Assembly (NCBI GenBank): GCA_015523055.1
Contig: WALD01000083.1
Span: 1-14,886 of the forward strand
Source: Candidatus Altarchaeota archaeon
Lineage (GTDB): Archaea > Altiarchaeota > Altiarchaeia > IMC4 > QMZM01
Direction of reading: 5' to 3'
DNA: 14,886 bases
Under the pieces are notes generated by a model that was given only the letters and a program-made list of their open reading frames with translations, was not told the origin of the DNA and made no database searches. A program made the translations under genes and the position numbers. Below, piece by piece: positions 1 through 9,132 of the stretch. Position 1 is the first letter of the stretch, and each line of letters begins with the position of its first letter.

Positions 1-723
1 ATGGCAGATTTTATCAAGATTTCTTACACCGGCAGGATAAAGGGTGGGCGTGTTTTTGACACAACCAGTGCAGAGGTAGCGAAGAGGGAGGGTATCTTCG
101 ACAGCAAGAAAAGTTACGCCCTTTTTCCAATGGTAGTCGGTGGAGGCCAGGTAATTCCTGGTATGGATGAGGAACTGAAGGGTATGAAAAAAGGTGATCG
201 AAAAAAGATAGAAATCCCTCCAGAGAAGGGTTATGGGAATAAGGACCCAAAACTGATTCGCCTCGTGCCGAGGTCGGTCTTCAAAAAAGAAAGAATAAAC
301 CCCATCCCGGGTATGTCCATAAATCTTGACGGTAAGCCTGCAAGAATTCAGACTGTCGCAGGAGGACGGGTCAGGGTAGATTTCAATCACGAGCTTGCCG
401 GAAAAACCCTTGTCTTTGATGTAAAGGTTGAAAAGAAAGCAACCACCAATGCGGACAGGGTCAGGTTCCTGATAGAGAGGAGCTTCAACGACTCCGTAGG
501 TTTTGATATAAAACCAAATGCCGGAACAGTAGAGATCAGGATTCCGGAAAACGCATATAAGGACCGCGATATCCTTATGAGAAAGGCCACACTGGCTGCG
601 GAGATCTTTAAACATCTGGGGAGCAGCAGGGTAATATTTACCGAGGAATGGTCAAAGGCCGGGGATACCTCTAATGGAGATGCTGATAAAAGACAGATTG
701 GTCGGAATAGCAAAGATAGGTAG
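1..723 (+). CDS. Archaeal long-type FKBP peptidyl-prolyl cis-trans isomerase (SlyD-like)
   Basis: Peptidyl-prolyl isomerase and probable chaperone, cytosolic (no signal peptide). The FKBP core is residues 1-85 plus about 131-147: it opens MADFIKISYTGRI and carries the conserved VVGGGQVIPGMDEEL stretch (45-59), the KKGDRKKIEIPPEKGYG turn (63-79) and the closing strand TLVFDVKV. An insert-in-flap (IF) chaperone domain, about 86-130, interrupts the core as in SlyD and archaeal long FKBPs (RLVPRSVF, then NPIPGMSINLDG). A C-terminal extension of about 90 residues is typical of archaeal members and is of unclear role. At 240 aa the length fits the long archaeal class. The ATG is the first base of the window and the N-terminus reads as a natural start, but upstream sequence is not visible. 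The next gene starts 41 bp downstream on the same strand. Confidence 0.93.
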   Translation: MADFIKISYTGRIKGGRVFDTTSAEVAKREGIFDSKKSYALFPMVVGGGQVIPGMDEELKGMKKGDRKKIEIPPEKGYGNKDPKLIRLVPRSVFKKERINPIPGMSINLDGKPARIQTVAGGRVRVDFNHELAGKTLVFDVKVEKKATTNADRVRFLIERSFNDSVGFDIKPNAGTVEIRIPENAYKDRDILMRKATLAAEIFKHLGSSRVIFTEEWSKAGDTSNGDADKRQIGRNSKDR

Positions 724-764
724 GATAAGCCGGGACGACATTCTGCTGAAGATGAATCACTGAA

Positions 765-1421
765 ATGGAAACACTTTTTATTCCATGTGATTACAGGGCA
801 GATATACTCCCCACCTTGAAGAAGATTCTCCCCAGATTGAAAAAATACATTAGGGTTGGAATTCTTACAACTGCACAGCACCTCTCGCAGCTGGAGAAAG
901 CCAGGGAATTTCTGAGAAATTCCGGCAAGGAGGTTGTAATAGGCGGACAGGTTCTGGGCTGTGATGTAGAAGCAGCAAAGAGAATTGAGGGGGAAGTTGA
1001 TATATTTCTCTACATTGGCTCGGGAAGCTTCCATCCACTTGGAATCTCACTGAAGACAAAAAAACCTGTCTTTCTTGTGAATCCCTATTCAAATTCTGTT
1101 GGTAAGGTTTCCGGGAGGGATAAGGAGCGATGGCTCAAAAGAAGGAAGGGGAGAATTGCCCGCTCCCTGACAGCTGATAGATTCGGAATTCTCATTTCGA
1201 CCAAGGAGGGGCAGTTCAACCTGAAGATGGCTCTCTCGATCCGGAAGAAACTTGAGGCAAAAGGCAGAACTGTCCTTCTCTTCGCCGGGAACGAGCTGAA
1301 TCCCGACAGGTTGTTGGGCTATGAGATTGACTGCTGGATAAACACAGCATGTCCCCGTCTGGTTGATGACGAATTCGACAGAGCGGTTTTGAATCCGGAT
1401 GAAATAGGGTTTATTTTGTAG
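765..1421 (+). CDS. Dph2-like diphthamide synthesis protein lacking the N-terminal domain
   Basis: Resembles domains 2 and 3 of archaeal Dph2, the radical-SAM-like 4Fe-4S enzyme that transfers the 3-amino-3-carboxypropyl group of SAM to a histidine of elongation factor 2. Visible signatures are VGILTTAQHLSQLEKAREFL (residues 31-50), GQVLGC (61-66, the second cluster cysteine of the family), the YIGSGSFHPLG motif (83-93) and WINTACPRLVDDEF (191-204, third cluster cysteine C196). Archaeal Dph2 is usually about 330-350 aa. This protein is 218 aa and lacks the first domain of about 115 residues with its cluster cysteine. The reading frame is closed by TGA at 753-755, just upstream of the ATG, and the FKBP gene occupies the space before it, so the missing part is not nearby in another frame. 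It may be a split-gene C-terminal half, a paralogue of altered function, or a decaying gene. The body shows no internal stops and family motifs are intact. Confidence 0.8.
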   Translation: METLFIPCDYRADILPTLKKILPRLKKYIRVGILTTAQHLSQLEKAREFLRNSGKEVVIGGQVLGCDVEAAKRIEGEVDIFLYIGSGSFHPLGISLKTKKPVFLVNPYSNSVGKVSGRDKERWLKRRKGRIARSLTADRFGILISTKEGQFNLKMALSIRKKLEAKGRTVLLFAGNELNPDRLLGYEIDCWINTACPRLVDDEFDRAVLNPDEIGFIL

Positions 1422-1474
1422 TGCCCGGCTTCTTAAATTCCCAACACCCCGGGCACTATGATTCGGGGAATCAT
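1421..1474 (+). promoter_or_regulatory. Two adjacent hairpins after the Dph2-like gene
   Basis: An 8-bp inverted repeat (gtgcccgg at 1421-1428, ccgggcac at 1449-1456, 20-nt loop) is followed at once by a 7-bp hairpin (atgattc, ggg loop, gaatcat, 1458-1474). They could mark transcript end or protect the 3' end of the FKBP/Dph2-like mRNA. No U-run follows, so this is not a standard archaeal terminator. The rest of the gap to gatB holds a weak TATA-like stretch (aggtataat, about 1520-1528). Confidence 0.35.
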
Positions 1475-1573
1475 AACACCAGTCATAAATCAGTCATAGC
1501 ATTATTCACGAGGGGTAGAGGTATAATCCTTCTCATCAGATTTATTGTTTTGGTTCTAATTTAGGAATATGAT

Positions 1574-2947
1574 GTGAAAATGGAAGATGACCTTGGGGTA
1601 AAAATAGGGCTGGAGATTCATGTCCCACTGGATACACGACAGAAGCTTTTCTGTGACTGCCCCACCAATTACTATGAGGTTGAGGAGCCGAACACCAATA
1701 TCTGTCCAGTATGCACCGGAATGCCCGGTTCAAAGCCGTGGCCGATAAATTCACGGGCATTGGACACAGTAGTAATGATCGCCCGGCTTCTGAATTGTGA
1801 GATAAGGACAGAGAAAAAATTTGTGAAGAGGAAGCACTACGACTATCCTGATCTGCCTTCTGGTTATCAGAGGACATCCGAACCAATAGGAATCAACGGT
1901 TCTTTTGCTAATGCGAGGATATGGGAGATTCATATAGAAGAGGATCCGGGCAGATATGACCTACAAACTGGGAGAATAGATTACAACCGCTCCGGCGTCC
2001 CCCTCGCTGAGATAGTAACCGCTCCGGATATGAATTCCCCGGAAGATGCCAGAAATTTCCTCAAGGAGCTAATGAATTTACTGAGATATACCGAGAGAAT
2101 TATCGACGTCGGAGGGGTCCTCAGGGCGGATGTAAACATCTCTCTGGCAGGAGGATCGAAGGTGGAGATAAAGAACATAAACTCAGTAAAGGGGGCTTAC
2201 AAGGCGATAAAGTATGAGATTATCCGACAGAGAAACATGCGCAAGAGGGGAGTGAATGTAAAGCAGGAAACTCGTGGTTATAACGAGAGGTCAATGACCA
2301 CAATATCCATGAGAGTGAAGGAGACAGCGGACGACTACCGCTACATCCCGGACCCGGACATACCTCCGCTTGTGCTGGAGCAGGATTACATTAATGGGAT
2401 AAAGCTTCCGGAGACCCCACAGACAAGGAAGAAGAGACTCATCGAAAAATATAAGGTGGAGGAAAAATACGCCAAAATCCTGATAAAGGACAAGGACATA
2501 GCAGACATGTTTGAGGAGATTTCCAGAAAGGTTGATGCAGGTATAGCCGCGCCGTGGGTGTGCCGGGAGGTCATGAGGCAATTAAACTACAGGGGTATAG
2601 AACTGAGGGAATCAAAGCTGAATTCAAAGATTATGATAGAATTGCTGGAATTGTTATCCAAAGGAGAGATTACCGATAATGTAGGAAAGAAAATTCTGGA
2701 AAGGGTAATTGATTCGGGAGAAGGTCCAGGAGAGGTAGTCAGGTCCGAAAATCTCGGAAAGATATCGGGCTCGAGCGAACTATCCAGAGTCGCCGACGAG
2801 GTTATCCAGGAGAATCCGCAGGCCATTGCAGATTACAAAGCAGGGAAGAGGGAGTCCCTGAACTTTCTGATGGGCAGGGTGATGCAGAAGATGCGTGGCA
2901 GGGCTGCTGCCGATGTAGTAATAAAGTTGCTCAGGGAGAGGTTATAA
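1574..2947 (+). CDS. gatB: Asp-tRNA(Asn)/Glu-tRNA(Gln) amidotransferase subunit B
   Basis: GatB is the tRNA-binding kinase/transamidase subunit of the GatCAB complex. It phosphorylates mis-charged Asp-tRNA(Asn) or Glu-tRNA(Gln), then amidates it with ammonia made by GatA. Seen here are the opening signature GLEIHV (12-17), a zinc site of the CxC...CxxC form (C27, C29, C44, C47), RKHYDYPDLPSGYQ, EEDPGRYD and IDYNRSGVPLAEIVTAPD of the catalytic cradle, then the helical and YqeY-like tail ending NFLMGRVMQKMRGRA. At 457 aa the length is normal for GatB and too short for the archaeal GatE, which carries an extra AspRS-like domain. Start choice: GTG at 1574 or, more naturally, ATG at 1580 (MEDDLGVKIGLEIHV). 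No strong ribosome-binding site favours either. gatA and gatC are not in the window. Archaea with GatB normally use it for Asn-tRNA. Confidence 0.95.
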   Translation: MKMEDDLGVKIGLEIHVPLDTRQKLFCDCPTNYYEVEEPNTNICPVCTGMPGSKPWPINSRALDTVVMIARLLNCEIRTEKKFVKRKHYDYPDLPSGYQRTSEPIGINGSFANARIWEIHIEEDPGRYDLQTGRIDYNRSGVPLAEIVTAPDMNSPEDARNFLKELMNLLRYTERIIDVGGVLRADVNISLAGGSKVEIKNINSVKGAYKAIKYEIIRQRNMRKRGVNVKQETRGYNERSMTTISMRVKETADDYRYIPDPDIPPLVLEQDYINGIKLPETPQTRKKRLIEKYKVEEKYAKILIKDKDIADMFEEISRKVDAGIAAPWVCREVMRQLNYRGIELRESKLNSKIMIELLELLSKGEITDNVGKKILERVIDSGEGPGEVVRSENLGKISGSSELSRVADEVIQENPQAIADYKAGKRESLNFLMGRVMQKMRGRAAADVVIKLLRERL

Positions 2948-2979
2948 TCTTATTATGTAGACACTCCCAATTCCTTACA

Positions 2980-4497
2980 ATGGACATCAGGAATATCTAT
3001 TGGTACCTTGGGGCATTTCTTCTCTTGAGCGGATTTATCTCATTGCTGCCGATATTCGTTGCTGTCTATTATCATGAGCCTGCGATACCCTTCCTTGTAT
3101 CTGGTGTCATATCCTGTATTGCAGGGGTTGCCCTGTTGCAATCTTCAAGGAGGGAACTTAGCTTCGGCGATGCTATGCTACTCGTTGCCCTGAGCCTTCT
3201 TGTGCTATCTTTCTTCGGAGCGATTCCATTCTTCATGTCGCTGAAGGGAGGCCTGGTTGAGGTTTTTCTGAATGGCTACTTCGAGAGCATCTCTGGTTAT
3301 ACGACAACCGGGCTTAGCATACTCCCAGATTATATGCTGCACCCCACCTTCCAGTCTTATCATTCAATAGTATTCAGAAGGGCTCTCTCCGAGTGGCTCG
3401 GAGGCCTGGGAATTGTGGTTATATTCCTTTCCATTCTTGCAAAAGGTGGAATTTCCACAGTCTATCTACAAAGGATTGAGGGAGGGGATGAAAGAATCAC
3501 GCCTTCCATAGAGCATATGGCAAGAATTACTCTCAGAATTTATCTTTTCTATACGCTCGTAGGGGCGATACTTCTCTGGATGTCTGGCCTGGATACATTC
3601 CACTCTCTGGTCGGCGTAATGAGCACCATCTCCACAGGAGGTTTTGTCGGTAATATACCATTCTTCCATTCCGCCGGATGGACCACTAACCTGATTATGA
3701 TGCTCTGTATGATTCTTGGAGCGGTTCCTTTTATTCTGCACTATTCTCTCCTCTCGGGAAAGCTGTCAAAATTCTTCCGGAACATTGAGATTCGGACATT
3801 TTTCTGGATTCTCTTTCTTTCGATTCTGATTCTATTACCGACAATAAGATACCTCCCCGTTTCTGCAATTCCCGATGCGTTAAATAACCTGAGCCTTGGT
3901 GTGGTATCAACAATAACGAGCACCGGCTACAATTCTGCTGGCCTTGAGAAGGTAGGGTACATGGAGGAATTCCTCCTGGTAATTCTCATGCTCATAGGCG
4001 GCTGTTCTGGTTCAACTGCGGGGGGCCTGAAATTCATCCGTCTATATGTTCTTTTGCGTGCAATTCAGTGGATGATAAGGAGATATTCACTACCAGAGAG
4101 TGCAGTAGTCCCCTTCAAGATATCCAGCAAGGTCTTCAATATCAGGGAGCTGATGAATGCATCTCTCTTCTTTTTTGTTTACATATTCCTTATATTTCTT
4201 AGTAGTGCTATTTTTATGTCCTTTGGGGTATCACCAATGAATTCAGTATTCATATCGGCATCGGCCCAGGGGAATAATGGCCTTGCCCTGATAAGAATAG
4301 CCGCCCTGCCAGCAATAGTAAAACTGGTGATGATGTTCCAGATGCTTGCAGGCAGGCTTGAAATTTTTCCCCTTCTGGCATTCTTTGGTTTCATAATCAA
4401 TAGCCTAGAGAAAGGTGTAATGAAGGCCGGTTGGAAGGATAAGAGTGAACCTGACAGACGAGCAAACCTGCTGAAAAAACCAAGAGAGTCAAAATGA
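2980..4497 (+). CDS. trkH: Trk-type potassium uptake protein, membrane subunit TrkH
   Basis: Integral membrane K+ channel/transporter of the TrkH/KtrB superfamily, made of four M1-P-M2 repeats. All four selectivity-filter loops can be read: TTTGLS (108-113), STGGF (218-222), TSTGYN (313-318) and SAQGNNGLAL (428-437). The last is a slightly divergent version of the usual GNVG loop. GGCSGSTAGGLKFIRL (340-355) and AGRLEIFPLL (457-466) are further family signatures. At 505 aa it is full length, with about ten to twelve hydrophobic spans and a basic C-terminal tail. No TrkA/KtrA-type regulatory subunit is next to it, so the gating partner must lie elsewhere. The ATG lies 32 bp after gatB with no Shine-Dalgarno sequence, and a TATA-like tattatg about 27 nt upstream would permit a leaderless mRNA. 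The stop overlaps the next start (ATGA at 4494-4497). Confidence 0.95.
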   Translation: MDIRNIYWYLGAFLLLSGFISLLPIFVAVYYHEPAIPFLVSGVISCIAGVALLQSSRRELSFGDAMLLVALSLLVLSFFGAIPFFMSLKGGLVEVFLNGYFESISGYTTTGLSILPDYMLHPTFQSYHSIVFRRALSEWLGGLGIVVIFLSILAKGGISTVYLQRIEGGDERITPSIEHMARITLRIYLFYTLVGAILLWMSGLDTFHSLVGVMSTISTGGFVGNIPFFHSAGWTTNLIMMLCMILGAVPFILHYSLLSGKLSKFFRNIEIRTFFWILFLSILILLPTIRYLPVSAIPDALNNLSLGVVSTITSTGYNSAGLEKVGYMEEFLLVILMLIGGCSGSTAGGLKFIRLYVLLRAIQWMIRRYSLPESAVVPFKISSKVFNIRELMNASLFFFVYIFLIFLSSAIFMSFGVSPMNSVFISASAQGNNGLALIRIAALPAIVKLVMMFQMLAGRLEIFPLLAFFGFIINSLEKGVMKAGWKDKSEPDRRANLLKKPRESK

Positions 4498-5360
4498 AAA
4501 CCACCGCATTAGCCCATGGGGCAGTAACCCTGGTGAATGCAATAGCAACCGGAAAGGGTGCAGCCTTTGGTATCTCCCTCGAAACAAAGGCAACAGTTGA
4601 GTTGAACGAATCGGGTAAAATCTCGGCAAAGATCAAAAACTTCCCGGATGAGAATACAGAATTAATTGAGATCTGCACTAAAAAGGTTATTGAGTTCCTT
4701 GGCGTTGATTATGGAGTAGAGATAGAAACGGAAAGCAATATCCCCAACGCAAGAGGACTGAAAAGTAGCAGCGCTGCTGCCAACGCAACCGTCCTCGCAG
4801 TTGCTGGATCGATAAGCCGGGAGGTATCCAGAGAAATTCCTGATGACATGACTCTCATAAATCTGGGAATAGATGCCGCTATTGATGCAGGGGTAACAAT
4901 AACCGGCGCCCTTGACGATGCAGCAGCATCATACTTTGGGGGTTACACAATTACCGATAACACGCAGAGAAAGATTGTGAGATCCGGGGAAATAGAGCCG
5001 CTAAATGTCCTTCTCTTTGTCCCAGATGAGAAGACCTATACCCAGAAAGTGGATGTTGGGATTACAAAGAGACTGGCAAAAGGAGTTGACCTTGCATGGC
5101 AGAAGGCAATGAATGGAAGGTTCAATTCTGCCCTCACCCTGAACGGCCTCCTCTATTCTGCAACGCTGGGGCGAAGCATTGACACAACACTGGCTGCAAT
5201 AGACGCGGGAGCTCTAGCAGCCGGCCTGTGCGGCACAGGGCCAGCAGTATCAGCCCTGACAAAAGCTGACCCGGAAAAAATCAAAGAGGCGTGGAAAGAA
5301 TTTCCTGGCGAGATTATCGAGACCACTGTGAATAATGAAAAGGCGAGGGTTCTGGAATGA
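4494..5360 (+). CDS. aroK: Shikimate kinase, archaeal GHMP-family type
   Basis: Phosphorylates shikimate at O3 with ATP in the common pathway to chorismate and the aromatic amino acids. This is the archaeal, GHMP-superfamily (homoserine kinase-like) enzyme, not the bacterial P-loop AroK. Visible motifs are N-terminal AHGAVTLVNAIATGKGAAFG (7-26, motif 1 region), the ATP-binding GLKSSSAAANA (88-98, motif 2), GALDDAAASYFGG (138-150) and the C-terminal LCGTGPAVSAL (245-255, motif 3). At 288 aa the length is typical and the protein is cytosolic. The start overlaps the trkH stop by 4 bp, and its own stop overlaps the start of yjbQ by 4 bp, so translation is probably coupled through the three genes. 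The link with a K+ transporter has no obvious pathway logic and may reflect only compact packing. Confidence 0.95.
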   Translation: MKTTALAHGAVTLVNAIATGKGAAFGISLETKATVELNESGKISAKIKNFPDENTELIEICTKKVIEFLGVDYGVEIETESNIPNARGLKSSSAAANATVLAVAGSISREVSREIPDDMTLINLGIDAAIDAGVTITGALDDAAASYFGGYTITDNTQRKIVRSGEIEPLNVLLFVPDEKTYTQKVDVGITKRLAKGVDLAWQKAMNGRFNSALTLNGLLYSATLGRSIDTTLAAIDAGALAAGLCGTGPAVSALTKADPEKIKEAWKEFPGEIIETTVNNEKARVLE

Positions 5361-5794
5361 AATCCATAACTAAACGAATCTCAGTTTATATGAAACCCGA
5401 GACCGGGATGGAGGATATAACAGCCAATGTTCAGGAGATTGTAAATGAATCCAATTTGAAAAATGGAATTGCTGTTGTTTTTATCGTAGGGTCAACTGGA
5501 GGAATCAGCACAATAGAGTTTGAACCCGGTCTTTTAGAGGATGTCCCAAAAGCTCTGGAAAAAATCGCCCCGCCTAACACAAACTACGAGCATCATAAGA
5601 CATGGGGCTGCGACAACGGCAGGAGCCATGTGAAATCCACCATCATTGGCCCCAGCCTAACTGTGCCATTCACCGACGGAAAGCTGACGCTAGGAACATG
5701 GCAGCAGATAGTCGCCATGAATTTTGATACAAGGGCCAGAAAAAGAGATATTATAATCCAGATTCTTGGGGATGAAACAGTACAGGATAAATAG
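5357..5794 (+). CDS. yjbQ: YjbQ/UPF0047 family protein (secondary thiamine-phosphate synthase-like)
   Basis: Small cytosolic protein of the widespread YjbQ family. A weak thiamine-phosphate synthase activity has been described for family members, but the physiological role is unsettled. Conserved stretches are STGGISTIEFEPGLLED (46-62), YEHHKTWGCDNGRSHVKS (77-94) with the His/Cys/Asp cluster, IIGPSLTVPF (96-105) and GTWQQIVAMNFDTRARKR (113-130), ending in IIQILGDE. At 145 aa the length is normal (about 130-145). ATG overlaps the aroK stop (ATGA, 5357-5360). It is the last gene of the + strand block and converges on the 23S rRNA gene, with only about 40 bp between its stop and the 23S processing stem. 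Confidence 0.94.
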   Translation: MKSITKRISVYMKPETGMEDITANVQEIVNESNLKNGIAVVFIVGSTGGISTIEFEPGLLEDVPKALEKIAPPNTNYEHHKTWGCDNGRSHVKSTIIGPSLTVPFTDGKLTLGTWQQIVAMNFDTRARKRDIIIQILGDETVQDK

Positions 5795-5811
5795 ATATGC
5801 GAATTTCTCTT

Positions 5812-5832
5812 CAGATTTTTCTATTTGGTTTA
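5812..5832 (+). terminator. T-rich tract after yjbQ
   Basis: The non-template strand reads cagatttttctatttggttt, a run of T tracts 18-38 nt past the yjbQ stop with no strong hairpin. Archaeal RNA polymerase terminates on such U-rich tracts, so this is a plausible terminator for the trkH-aroK-yjbQ transcript before it runs into the opposing 23S gene. On the - strand I see no clear T-run terminator for the rRNA operon. Confidence 0.45.
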
Positions 5833-5833
5833 T

Positions 5834-5848
5834 CGCCAGGAAATGCAA
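5834..5848 (-). other. 23S processing stem, 3' arm
   Basis: RNA TTGCATTTCCTGGCG directly after the 23S 3' end. It pairs with the 5' arm at 9115-9132: 10 bp (GGAAATGCAA with TTGCATTTCC), then 5 bp (CGCCA with TGGCG), separated by a 3-nt bulge on the 5' arm. Such stems bring the two ends of pre-23S together for cleavage in archaea. Confidence 0.75.
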
Positions 5849-6243
5849 GAAGGCGGTTAGTGCAGGTGGACTGAACACCTCGCCGAAGCTTGGTGATTAC
5901 ATCCCCTGTCTATCAAACTCCTCTTGTAGGAGAGCCTGATGCCTCTTATTCGGGAACCGTTTCAGGCCTAGATGCTTTCAGCCCTTATCGGCTACAGCGT
6001 AGCTACCCAGCCTGCCTTGTCAGACAACTGGTAAACCAGAGGCTGCGGACCATTGTTCCTCTCGTACTAAATGATCCTTCCCCTCAGGCAAAAACACTTC
6101 CAGTAGATGCCGCCAAACTGTCTCGCGACGTTCTAAACCCAGCTCACGTATCCCTTTGATGGGCGAACAACCCCACCCTTGGCTGCTTCTGCACAGCCAG
6201 GATGGAATGAGCCGACAGCGAAGTAGCAAGCCGCAAGGTCGAT

Positions 6244-6392
6244 GTGTACGCACCTTTTTCTTTCCCAAAGGAAAAACGTGCACGAAAAAGAAAGGGGAAC
6301 TCGCTTCGCGAATTCAGAATTTGAGCATAATTGAATTTTGCTAAAATTGTTCTTTTCCGTAGACGCTTTTCTTTTACAAAAGAAAAGGGTCT
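6244..6392 (-). other. 149-nt BHB-type (archaeal) intron in 23S helix 89
   Basis: An insertion in the apical loop of H89. Exons join as CAAGAGTACAC/ATCGACC, matching E. coli CAAGAGUUCAUAUCGAC without gap, so the site is near E. coli 2477/2478. Both borders carry GTACACA (RNA order; complements at 6392-6398 and 6243-6249). Folding gives a canonical bulge-helix-bulge: exon GUAC pairs with intron GUAC, and each is followed by a 3-nt bulge ACA. The intron-side helix is GACCCUUUUCUUU with AAAGAAAAAGGUGC (one mismatch, one bulged G). On the exon side GA/UC and then the H89 stem close it. Cutting after AC in both bulges gives the exact conserved rRNA sequence. No protein is encoded. The expected route is cleavage by tRNA-splicing endonuclease and joining by RtcB. 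The ends could shift within the 7-nt repeat, but the BHB geometry fixes them. Confidence 0.85.
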
Positions 6393-6926
6393 GTGTACTC
6401 TTGCCTGCGACCACTCAGTTATCCCCGGGGTAGCTTTTCCATCAGCCCGAACCCCCATTAGTAGGGTTTCAGGGTTCGCTAGACTTCTCTTTCGAGTCTA
6501 GATTCCTTGACATTCGGAATCTAGTCAGGCTGGCTTTTGGTCTTATCCTCTACGACCCATTTCTGACGGGTCTGAGCCAACCATTAGATACCGTTGATAC
6601 GATTTCAACGGTGTACCGCCCCAGCCGAACTGTCCATTTGTCGATGTCCTCTTGCGAGTGAGGATTAGAGTCAAAGAAGGGTGGTGTCTCATCGTCGACT
6701 CCACCGCCCCCGAAGAGACGGCTTCGAAGTCTACCACCTACACTGCGCAGCTTTAACCATAACCCAACAACAAACTACAGTAAAGCTCCACGGGGTCTTC
6801 GCGTCCCGCTGGAAGTCTCCGGCCTGTTAACCGGAAAAGTAGGTTCACCGAGCTCCAATCTGGGACAGCGCGGATCTCGTTAGACCGTTGATGCGGGCCG
6901 CCAATTAAGCGGCAAGGAATTTCGCT

Positions 6927-7219
<293 letters not shown>

Positions 7220-8657
7220 TCGGTGCTTGACTCCGTTGGACCGGAGCTTGACATACCGACACTGGGCAGGTATCAGCCTCTATACTCGTCCTTACGAATT
7301 TGCAGAGACCTACGTTTTTATTAAACAGTCGGACCCGCTTTGTTATTGCAACCTGCTCCGCGAAGAGCAGGCACCCCTTATCCCAAGGTTACGGGGCTAA
7401 TTTGCCGAATTCCCTAGATTGGATTAAACTCGCCACGCCTGAGGCTTCTCACCTAGGGGCACCTGTGTCAGTTCTTGGTACAATCATACAGGATCCAATT
7501 GTCTCTCTTTTCATGGTCTCCAGGAATTGTCCAAACTGTCTAAGACAGCCATTCAGGATTTAGACTACTTCTCACCATTACGGTACTCCATAGTCTTATC
7601 TCCTTTAGACATAACGAGGGTTATGCTCGGACTATCCCAAAGAGTCAAGAAACAAATCTCTGTTACCAGATGTACCTGTATGGTACTGGAATATTAACCA
7701 GTTTCCCTGTCGCGTAGCCCGATTAGGGTTTGCTTAGGATTGACTAACCCTCAACTGACGAACATTGTTGAGGAACCCTTGCCCTTCAGGCGGTAAGGAT
7801 TCTCACCTTACTATGCTGTTACTACCGGCAGGATTCTTATCCTTGCAGGATCCACCCTTCCTTAAAGAAAGGCTTCTGCTCCCGCAAGGCACCTCTCTAC
7901 GTAATCTCCTTTTGGAGCATTGTGGTATCGGCGACTGGCTTAGTCCCGTCCATTTTCAGGGCTTCAGACCTCAATGAGTGGGCTGTTACGCACTCCTTAG
8001 AGGATAGCTGCTTCTAAGCTAACCTTCTCACTGTCTCAGGCCTAAAACGCCTTTATTTACACTTAGCCAATACTTGGGGGCCTTAACCACAAGCAGGGTT
8101 CTTTCCCTTTCGGATTGGGAGCTTACCCCCCAACCCCATCTCCGGCCTTCTACAAGGAACATGGATTCGGAGTTTGACAAGATAGTGAAGGCTTTCGCCT
8201 CCGGGCTACCTGATCAGTGCTCTACCCCATGATCTCTCTCCAGCCAGGCTGACCTAGGGGCCATCTCGAGAGGAACCTGCTATTACCGAGCTCGATTAGC
8301 TTTTCACCCCTATCCCGGAGTCACGAGAACGGGTTGAGCCCAGCAGCTCTATCAGACCTCCATCCTACAGGTGTAGGACTTCGTCCTGCTCCGGGTTAGA
8401 TCGCTCGGTTTCAGGTAGCATGAATGTGATTAATGGCATTTTCATACCACGTCCCTCACACAGAGTGCTGCGGACAATTGCTTTCGCTTTCCCTTTCGGG
8501 TCACCGCATTCATGCACTCCCTGCCTCATGTTTCTAGACGAACGACATAATTGCCGAATTCACGCTCTTAAAATTCACGTAAATGTAAGCAACCATGTCT
8601 TGCTATCACCACACAGTTTCAGGTTCTTTTAACATCCCGCTAAGGATCCTTTTCAAT

Positions 8658-8691
<34 letters not shown>

Positions 8692-9114
8692 GTACGTATT
8701 TAGGGTTTACTGTTAATGCCAGCAATGTTCATGAGCAATATCCAATGCCCACTACTCCTGGATTCCAGCAGGTCTTTGGCTTACGGCTAGGTGGCTATCA
8801 CACTCTAAGGCGTCCCGTTCCAGAGAACTTTACCTTAACCAAGAAGACGTGCGCCGGACCCCCCACATCTCCCTTCCATTTCTGAAAGGAATTCAGTTTG
8901 CCCTCTTCGGCTTTCGATCGCCTTTACTCACCGAATCGCTATTGCTTTCTTTTCCTGCGGTTACTAAGATGTTTCAATTCACCGCGTTCCTGTTCCTTCC
9001 GGAACAATTAGGAGATCTCCAGATCAAAGGCTGCTTGCGCCTCGCCGGAGCATATCACAGCTTGCCATGTCCTTCATCAGCGACCAAACCAAACCATCCC
9101 CTGTGTGGCTAAAT

Positions 9115-9132
9115 TTGCATTTCCTTGTGGCG
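9115..9132 (-). other. 23S processing stem, 5' arm
   Basis: RNA CGCCACAAGGAAATGCAA just before the 23S 5' end. It pairs with the 3' arm at 5834-5848, leaving CAA (or ACA) as a 3-nt bulge. Only one of the two bulges of a canonical BHB is evident, so cleavage may use a relaxed motif. Confidence 0.75.

Noticed and set aside
6244..6392. The 149-nt insert as a second group I intron or a transposon with a 7-bp target duplication
   Set aside because: It lacks P3, P4 and P7 core sequences and any terminal inverted repeat of a transposon; the flanking GTACACA repeat is explained by the symmetric BHB.
6251..6392. Local hairpins cctttttc.../gaaaaa... and cttttcttttacaaaagaaaag as terminators
   Set aside because: They lie inside the 23S intron and are alternative pairings of the two ends that form the intron helix.
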